The notes under the pieces are model-generated. The model had not been told where the DNA came from. It was given only the letters and a program-made list of their open reading frames with translations, and did no database searches. DNA of 10,978 nt from Dehalococcoidales bacterium (GTDB lineage Bacteria > Chloroflexota > Dehalococcoidia > Dehalococcoidales > ARS1013), in contig DAOWHE010000035.1 of assembly GCA_030641585.1 (NCBI GenBank), positions 1 through 10,978 of the forward strand, in the 5' to 3' direction. The translations under genes and the position numbers were made by a program. Positions 6,519 to 10,978 of this stretch are shown in pieces. Positions within the stretch are counted from its first letter, which is position 1. Every line of letters begins with the position of its first letter.

Positions 6519-8033
6519 TTATCCCGCTAGGTAGCCCTTTTTAAACTCACTAATAGCTGCCTTTAGAGCCTTTTCAGTCTCGGGATTTATGTCCTTTTCC
6601 TTGGCGATTGCCTTACCTATCTTCGGGTATCTGGCTTCCATAAACCTATAGAAGTTGGTTTCAAAATCAACTGCTTTATTTACCGGCACATCATCAATGT
6701 AGCCGTTGATAGCGGCATACAGGACCATGACTTGATTCTCCAATGGCATAGGAACAAACTGAGGCTGCTTTAATATTTCAGTAATGCGCTGACCGCGGTC
6801 AATCTGAGCCCTGGTGGCTTTATCAAGTTCGGTGGTGCCGAACTGAGCAAAGGCAGCCAGCTCCCGGTACTGGGCCATCTCCAGCTTGAGCTTACCGGCT
6901 ACCTTTTTCATTGCCTTGGTCTGGGCGGCACTGCCCACCCGGGAGACCGATAAGCCAACATTGACCGCTGGCCTGATACCAGCATTAAACAGGTCTGGCT
7001 CCACATAAATCTGACCGTCAGTAATAGAGATAACATTGGTTGGAATATAGGCGGCAACATCACCGGCCTGCGTTTCAATTATAGGTAAAGCGGTAAAAGA
7101 ACCCCCGCCATTCTCTTCATTCATTTTCGCCGACCTCTCCAGCAAGCGGCTGTGCAGATAGAATATGTCACCGGGATAGGCTTCCCGCCCCGGTGGCCGG
7201 CGCAGCAGTAGCGATAGCTGACGATAAGCCCAGCCATGTTTGGAAAGGTCGTCATAGACAATTAAGGCATCCTTACCCTGCTCCATAAACTCCTCGCCAA
7301 TGGCACAGCCGGCATAGGGAGCCAGATATTGCAGGGCGACCGACTCGGAGGCATTGGCGGCGACAACGATGGTATGCTCCATAGCGCCGTGAGATTCCAG
7401 GTTGGCTACTACCTGGGCTACCTTAGACGCCTTCTGGCCAATGGCAACATAGATGCAGATTAAATCACCACCCTTTTGACTAATAATGGTATCAAGGGCA
7501 ATGGCTGTTTTCCCAGTGGAACGGTCACCGATGATGAGTTCCCTCTGCCCACGACCGATTGGAATCATGCTATCTATCGCCTTAATACCCGTCTGTACCG
7601 GCGTATCCACCGACTTGCGGGCGACCACGTTGGGGGCAACCCGCTCAAGCGGTCGAACCTTTTCATACTTTAGCTTACCCTTACCGTCTATCGGATGACC
7701 CAGGGGGTTAATTACCCGACCGATAAGAGCCTGGCCAACCGGCACCTCAGCGATGCGTCCGGTGCAGCGCACCTCATCGCCCTCTTTAATACCGCTATCA
7801 TCGCCAAGGATAACTGCGGCCACACTGTCCTCCTCCAGGTTGAGGGCAATGCCCAAAACATCGTCAGGGAACTGAAGTAGCTCATTATACTTGGCCGCCG
7901 CCAGTCCCTGAATTCTGGCAATACCATCGCCAACCTCAACCACGGTGCCCACATCCACCATGGTTACTTGAGCGCCAAACTGCTCAATCTGCGCTTTAAT
8001 AACAGAAACTATATCCCTTCCTCTAGCTGTCAC
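6519..8033 (-). CDS. atpA: ATP synthase F1 subunit alpha
   Basis: Alpha forms the non-catalytic nucleotide sites and supplies the arginine finger to beta. This 504-residue protein has the N-terminal beta-barrel region (VDVGTVVEVGDGIARIQGL, 26-44), a Walker A loop GDRSTGKT at 169-176, and LIVYDDLSKHGWAYRQLSLL with the Walker B acid near 261. RRPPGREAYPGD is at 278-289, and SVSRVGSAAQ places the arginine finger at Arg365. The usual Gln in GDRQTGKT is Ser here, and KHGWAYRQ replaces the common KQAVAYRQ. Both are likely lineage differences, as the fold and catalytic residues are intact. The GTG start at 8033 has a near-perfect AAGGAGGT 7 nt upstream. It follows atpH by 40 bp. Confidence 0.98.
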   Translation of the reverse strand: MTARGRDIVSVIKAQIEQFGAQVTMVDVGTVVEVGDGIARIQGLAAAKYNELLQFPDDVLGIALNLEEDSVAAVILGDDSGIKEGDEVRCTGRIAEVPVGQALIGRVINPLGHPIDGKGKLKYEKVRPLERVAPNVVARKSVDTPVQTGIKAIDSMIPIGRGQRELIIGDRSTGKTAIALDTIISQKGGDLICIYVAIGQKASKVAQVVANLESHGAMEHTIVVAANASESVALQYLAPYAGCAIGEEFMEQGKDALIVYDDLSKHGWAYRQLSLLLRRPPGREAYPGDIFYLHSRLLERSAKMNEENGGGSFTALPIIETQAGDVAAYIPTNVISITDGQIYVEPDLFNAGIRPAVNVGLSVSRVGSAAQTKAMKKVAGKLKLEMAQYRELAAFAQFGTTELDKATRAQIDRGQRITEILKQPQFVPMPLENQVMVLYAAINGYIDDVPVNKAVDFETNFYRFMEARYPKIGKAIAKEKDINPETEKALKAAISEFKKGYLAG

Positions 8034-8073
8034 CTAAGCTACCTCCTTGCCAACTTCCTCTTTAAAGCCTGTC

Positions 8074-8601
8074 TTAAACCATTCCCTTTTTTAGAGCGGC
8101 CAGTTTACAACAAGTGCTGCCATCAATTAACTTACCAGCAACTCTGGCAACGAAGCCGCCGATTATGCCAGGATCTACTTTAAGCTTAAGCACTATTTTT
8201 TTGCCAACTATATCACCCAGGCGCTGGCTTAACTTTAGCTTAGCCTCATCATCAAGCGGAACAGCCGTAGTAACCTCAGCCTGTTCAATGCCACGGCGGC
8301 TATCCAGTAGGCGCCGATACTCATCGGCAATATCAGCCAGCATATCCAACCTGTCTTTGGTGAGTAACAGGTAAACCAAGTTTAGCACTAGAGGGTCTAT
8401 ATCTGTCAGTTTCTCGGCTAACAGTTTGGCTTTATCCTCAAAATGAACCTTTGGACTTCCCAGATATGCGGCAATCGTTGCATCCTGACCCAGATGGGCA
8501 ACTTTCCCCAGGTCAGACTGCCACCGGTCTAATTCCTTCTTCTCTAGAGCAATCTCAAATATTGCCTCTGCGTAGCGCCTGGCAGAAACTCTTCTAGCCA
8601 T
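8074..8601 (-). CDS. atpH: ATP synthase F1 subunit delta
   Basis: Delta caps the F1 head and joins it to the b-subunit peripheral stalk. The protein has the N-terminal helical domain signature ARRVSARRYAEAIFEIALE and the C-terminal motif VDPGIIGGFVARVAGKLIDGS followed by LAALK, both diagnostic. The likely start is the ATG at 8601 (175 residues), with GGGGAG 6 nt upstream. An adjacent TTG at 8604 is possible but less likely. Two adjacent cysteines follow the IDGS segment, where the family usually has polar residues. It lies 22 bp after atpF. Confidence 0.95.
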   Translation of the reverse strand: MARRVSARRYAEAIFEIALEKKELDRWQSDLGKVAHLGQDATIAAYLGSPKVHFEDKAKLLAEKLTDIDPLVLNLVYLLLTKDRLDMLADIADEYRRLLDSRRGIEQAEVTTAVPLDDEAKLKLSQRLGDIVGKKIVLKLKVDPGIIGGFVARVAGKLIDGSTCCKLAALKKGMV

Positions 8602-8623
8602 CAATATCTCCCCGAGTAAAACG

Positions 8624-9133
8624 CTAACCCTTTTTCAGACTGGAACTCTCTTTAAGCACCTTGTCAATAAGCTGGCGATGTGCTTCCTTATCCAGTGAGC
8701 GGTCAATGACCTTCTCGGCGGCTAGTATGGTTAAGTCAGCAAACTCCTTGCGCAGCTCACCAATAGCCTCATCCCGCTCTCGCTGAATCTCAACCCGTGC
8801 CCTGGCGATAAGGGTTTCGGCGTCCTGTCTAGCTTCCTCCTGTGCTTTGTGCTCTATTTCCTCGCCAGTTTTAAGCGCCCGGTCTATTGCTTTCTGTCCT
8901 TCTCTACTGGCCTCTGCAATACGCTTCTCAGCTTCCTGCTCAGCACGAGCCGCCTGCTGCTTGATATATTCAGTCTGCTCGATGCTCTCCTTAATTTTTC
9001 GGGAGCGCTCATCAAACATTCTCATAAGCGGCTTATAAGCCACCAGGTACAAAAGACCAAACAGGATGGTAAAATTTATGACCTGTGCTATCAGCGTTGG
9101 CAGACTTATGCCGAGGCCAGCCAGACCTTCCAT
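8624..9133 (-). CDS. atpF: ATP synthase Fo subunit b (peripheral stalk)
   Basis: Subunit b anchors the peripheral stalk in the membrane and holds delta and alpha/beta still while the rotor turns. The 169-residue protein has one N-terminal membrane helix (about residues 10-31, LIAQVINFTILFGLLYLVAY). The conserved KPLMRMFDER hinge follows, then a long charged coiled coil (KIKESIEQTEYIKQQAARAE onward), ending in LTILAAEKVIDRSLD. A single b gene is present, so the stalk is presumably a homodimer. The ATG at 9133 has GGGAGG about 8 nt upstream. It starts 50 bp after the small membrane peptide ends. Confidence 0.96.
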   Translation of the reverse strand: MEGLAGLGISLPTLIAQVINFTILFGLLYLVAYKPLMRMFDERSRKIKESIEQTEYIKQQAARAEQEAEKRIAEASREGQKAIDRALKTGEEIEHKAQEEARQDAETLIARARVEIQRERDEAIGELRKEFADLTILAAEKVIDRSLDKEAHRQLIDKVLKESSSLKKG

Positions 9134-9183
9134 TTTTCAGCCTCCCATAGCTTAAATAATAAAAAATTGGTGTGTCACTACCA

Positions 9184-9291
9184 TTAGGCAGAAAGTACCG
9201 CCAGCAGCACCATACCAGCAACAAATGTTGCCCCTAATATAGCTGCTCCGATAATAATACCTATGGATAAAGGAATACCATCTTGGTCCAT
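9184..9291 (-). CDS. Unrecognised 35-residue single-span membrane peptide within the atp operon
   Basis: Between atpE and atpF a short frame runs from ATG 9291 to TAA 9184. It is preceded by TTAGGAGGGCTATT, a near-perfect Shine-Dalgarno at ideal spacing, 21 bp after atpE. The product begins MDQDGIPLS and continues as one glycine-rich hydrophobic helix (about residues 8-34) containing IGIIIGAAILG and VAGMVLLAVLSA, with acidic residues only at the N-terminus. I do not recognise a family. Aligned without gaps to helix 1 of the c subunit encoded next door, it shares the Gly spacing (IG...G...LG.....G), 8 of 24 residues by my count. It lacks helix 2 and the ion-carrying Glu. It could be an Fo assembly or accessory peptide, a relic of a duplicated c subunit, or chance. 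The strong ribosome site and in-operon spacing favour a translated gene. Confidence 0.7.
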   Translation of the reverse strand: MDQDGIPLSIGIIIGAAILGATFVAGMVLLAVLSA

Positions 9292-9312
9292 AATAGCCCT
9301 CCTAATTCTTAA

Positions 9313-9543
9313 CTAGACAATCATAGCCAGGATAATGGCTACAATCAGGACGTAAATGCCGATAGCCTCAGCGAGACCGGCAATCAGAATCATGTTGGTA
9401 AATATAGGCCCCCTCGCCTCAGGGTTACGGGCTACCCCCTGCAAAGCGGCAAAACCAATAAGTCCAAGGGCCAGGGCTGGCCCCAACATCCCCAGACCAA
9501 CCGCAACCCCTATCGCCAGCATTTTCATTACTTCTGCATCCAT
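9313..9543 (-). CDS. atpE: ATP synthase Fo subunit c (rotor ring)
   Basis: Subunit c forms the membrane rotor ring and carries the transported ion. From the ATG at 9543 (AAGGAGGT 5 nt upstream) the product is 76 residues. A TTG 6 bp further upstream overlaps that ribosome site and is unlikely. It has two membrane helices (about 8-34 and 49-75) joined by the polar loop ARNPEARG (38-45), which contacts gamma and epsilon. The ion-binding carboxylate is Glu59 in GLAEAIGIY. Na+-type rings have Gln in helix 1 and Ser/Thr after the Glu. Here the aligned positions are Leu26 and Ala60, so proton coupling is expected. Gly residues spaced along helix 1 (12, 16, 18, 21) fit tight ring packing. Confidence 0.96.
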   Translation of the reverse strand: MDAEVMKMLAIGVAVGLGMLGPALALGLIGFAALQGVARNPEARGPIFTNMILIAGLAEAIGIYVLIVAIILAMIV

Positions 9544-9597
9544 TCTCAACCTCCTTCATAAAGTATTTTATTAGCCTATCAATAGCAAACTCCCAGC

Positions 9598-10554
9598 TCA
9601 GTGTGCCTCTTCCTCATGAGGCGCCACGGCAAGGGTAAGAAAGATAAGGGTCAAGCCACCAAAGATAAGAGCCTGGATAAAGCCGATAAGCAGCTCCAGC
9701 CCATAAAACGGCAAGGCAAACAGCCATGGTACAAGGAAAGCGGCTACCAAAAGCAGAATTTCCCCAGCGGTCATATTACCAAAAAGACGGAAGGTGAGAC
9801 TGATAATACGGATAAATTCACTCAGTCCTTCTACAAAGCCGGTAAAAATGCTAATCGACCCGGAGAATAACCCAAGCAAACCGGCCTTAAACTTGCCTTT
9901 AAATACCTGGCGGACGCCAGCCAAGAACTCCCTGACATTAATAAACTTGCTTAGGTAACGGAGGCCAAGTGTCCTTAGGCCAAAGAACTCAACAAAGACG
10001 AAAGAAGCCAGAGCCAGCGCCAGAGGCATATTAATATCGGTATTGGCCGGCCGAAGTAAATGTGCCTCACCCTCGGCAGTGTGCACAGTTATTGAGCCAA
10101 AACCAGGCAGTAGGCCGAGCCAGGCGTTAAAGCCGACAAAGAGAAAAATGGTAGCTACTATCGGGAAGAACTTGCGCCCATTTTCCTCGCCGGCAACGCT
10201 GCGGCAGAGGTCATAAAGCCAGCCAAGCAGAAATTCAAAGGCAGCCTGTAACCTGCCTGGGATAAGTTTCATGCGGCGAGTAACCGCATAAGAAAACCCG
10301 ACCAAGAAAATAATGGTAATCCAGGCAGCAAGAATAGTGTTAGTAATTGGGAAGTTAAACAGATGGAAGACTTCTTCCGCCGGCAACTTAGGCTCCGGCT
10401 TGGGAACACTAAGCCAGCTCGGCAATCCTAAATCACCGAACATGCTCTTACCCAGAGGACCAATAGCAAAGCCGACTACCAGAAGAACAAGAAAAACAAC
10501 TAAAATGCCAGTCAAAACAGGGGGGGAGCAACCCAGATAACGCCGTTTAGGCAC
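9598..10554 (-). CDS. atpB: ATP synthase Fo subunit a (ion channel)
   Basis: Subunit a forms the half-channels that bring ions to the c-ring. The 318-residue product has a hydrophobic segment near the N-terminus (about 13-36) and further membrane helices. NTDINMPLALALA is conserved. The essential Arg256 lies in LTFRLFGNMTAGE with Asn260 just after, and Gln294 in GFIQALIFGGL corresponds to the channel Gln of E. coli. The stretch between the NTDINM helix and the essential Arg (RYLSKFINVREFLAG...KGKFKAGLLGLFSG...) is long and contains an extra hydrophobic segment. The C-terminus ends in HEEEAH. The start is GTG at 10554. Its ribosome site AAGGAGG lies in the upstream gene, whose TAG stop shares one base with it (TAGTG), implying translational coupling. 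Confidence 0.96.
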   Translation of the reverse strand: MPKRRYLGCSPPVLTGILVVFLVLLVVGFAIGPLGKSMFGDLGLPSWLSVPKPEPKLPAEEVFHLFNFPITNTILAAWITIIFLVGFSYAVTRRMKLIPGRLQAAFEFLLGWLYDLCRSVAGEENGRKFFPIVATIFLFVGFNAWLGLLPGFGSITVHTAEGEAHLLRPANTDINMPLALALASFVFVEFFGLRTLGLRYLSKFINVREFLAGVRQVFKGKFKAGLLGLFSGSISIFTGFVEGLSEFIRIISLTFRLFGNMTAGEILLLVAAFLVPWLFALPFYGLELLIGFIQALIFGGLTLIFLTLAVAPHEEEAH

Positions 10555-10778
10555 TAACCATCCTCCTTGTTCTGTTTGTTTCTAATGAGAGGCAGAAACA
10601 TCTGATAAACACCGTAACCAGCAACAATAATGCCCAGAATTAGACCAGCTATGACAAAAAGAGGCTTGGTATTAAATTTATTATCCAGCCATAGACCGCC
10701 AAGCACACCCAATAGAATTGAGGTAGCAACATACCACCCGACACCTAGCAGCCTTAGCGCTGCTTGCCACCGACGCAT
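10554..10778 (-). CDS. AtpZ/AtpI-family small membrane protein
   Basis: This 74-residue protein has two predicted membrane helices (about 10-30 and 38-61). It carries the family pattern GVLGGLWLDNKFNTKPLF followed by GLILGIIVAGYGVYQM, ending in a charged tail NKQNKEDG. Such AtpI/AtpZ proteins precede the structural genes in many atp operons and are linked to c-ring assembly or Mg2+/Ca2+ supply; which role applies here is not shown. It is the first gene of the operon, with GAGG 5 nt before the ATG at 10778 and a 1-bp overlap with atpB. The size and LD motif fit the short AtpZ-type better than longer classical AtpI. Confidence 0.85.
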   Translation of the reverse strand: MRRWQAALRLLGVGWYVATSILLGVLGGLWLDNKFNTKPLFVIAGLILGIIVAGYGVYQMFLPLIRNKQNKEDG

Positions 10779-10796
10779 ACCAGCCTCAAATTCTTA

Positions 10797-10833
10797 AGGA
10801 GTAAGCATATCAAAACCGCCCCATTCAAGTCAA
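10797..10833 (-). promoter_or_regulatory. Promoter of the ATP synthase operon
   Basis: On the minus strand TTGACT (10833-10828) is followed after 18 nt by TATGCT (10809-10804). A TG one base upstream of the -10 makes it an extended -10 box. Transcription should start near 10797, giving a leader of about 19 nt before the AtpZ/AtpI-like ATG. Confidence 0.72.
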
Positions 10834-10878
10834 GCCACCACCTGGTAATAGCATATAACCACCGTCTCTTTGGTCATT

Positions 10879-10913
10879 AAAAAGCCTCAGAACTATGAGT
10901 TCCAAGGCTTTTT
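10879..10913 (-). terminator. Strong symmetrical (bidirectional) intrinsic terminator
   Basis: AAAAAGCCT (10879-10887) pairs perfectly with AGGCTTTTT (10905-10913). A 2x2 internal mismatch and a second 5-bp stem (GAACT/AGTTC) close on an ATG loop. The A and T tracts make it work on either strand. On the minus strand it lies 16 nt after the stop codon of the partial upstream gene, so it most likely ends that gene and insulates the atp promoter 45 bp downstream. Confidence 0.9.
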
Positions 10914-10929
10914 GATTAGCCACTATGCC

Positions 10930-10978
10930 TTAATCTATGGTTGTTACCACCTTAAATGTGTTCCTGGCTGAAAAGGCG
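10930..10978 (-). CDS. C-terminal tail of an unidentified upstream gene
   Basis: The minus strand reads ..AFSARNTFKVVTTID and stops at TAA 10932-10930, entering from the right edge. Only 15 residues are visible and I cannot assign a family. The strong terminator 16 nt beyond the stop is the main support that this is a real gene end in this frame. Confidence 0.45.
   Translation of the reverse strand, partial: AFSARNTFKVVTTID

Noticed and set aside
9033..9224. Minus-strand 63-codon frame across the atpF start
   Set aside because: It overlaps both atpF and the 35-residue peptide in another frame, has Cys/Trp-rich unlikely content and no ribosome site. The peptide at 9184-9291 fits the gap better.
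9313..9549. atpE starting at the TTG at 9549
   Set aside because: That codon overlaps the AAGGAGGT ribosome site itself; the ATG at 9543 has ideal spacing.
10779..10978. Riboswitch or leader regulation of the atp operon
   Set aside because: The predicted leader is only about 19 nt, too short for a structured element, and the hairpin at 10879-10913 is upstream of the promoter and fits a terminator.

Overview
This window looks like a bacterial chromosome segment of moderate GC content by eye. It is almost entirely housekeeping genes and contains no visible insertion sequence, integrase or CRISPR array. The release factor 2 sequence (GPGGQHMQK around the catalytic GGQ), the ATP synthase subunits and the gene neighbourhood suggest an uncultured member of Chloroflexota, perhaps Dehalococcoidia. 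That placement is from memory of family sequences, with no search behind it, and should be held loosely.

Left part (1-2900, minus strand). A three-gene cluster is transcribed right to left: endonuclease V (nfi), release factor 2 (prfB) and a secreted HExxH metalloprotease that runs off the left edge. prfB is encoded in two frames joined by a classical CTT-TGA-C programmed +1 frameshift, so its real start is at 2156. The cluster seems to start from a promoter whose -10 box lies so close to the nfi GTG codon that the transcript would be nearly leaderless.

Middle (2901-3753). A short divergent control region holds one promoter facing each way. Rightward, a good promoter drives rpsP (ribosomal protein S16) and khpA (KH-domain RNA-binding protein), which overlap by 4 bp. 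The 224 bp between khpA and the convergent atpC contain several inverted repeats and one T tract. They probably act as a termination region, but no textbook terminator is present.

Right part (3754-10797, minus strand). A complete F1Fo ATP synthase operon runs in the canonical order: AtpZ/AtpI-like protein, atpB (a), atpE (c), a new 35-codon membrane peptide, atpF (b), atpH (delta), atpA (alpha), atpG (gamma), atpD (beta), atpC (epsilon). Genes are separated by 0-60 bp and nearly all have strong Shine-Dalgarno sequences. Several use GTG or TTG starts. The operon has a TTGACT / extended TATGCT promoter. A strong symmetrical terminator insulates it from the tail of an unidentified upstream gene. 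The c subunit lacks the sodium-binding residues, so the enzyme is probably proton-driven.

The most notable unexplained item is the 35-residue glycine-rich transmembrane peptide encoded between atpE and atpF at 9184-9291. It has its own near-perfect ribosome binding site and resembles helix 1 of the c subunit without the ion-carrying helix 2.
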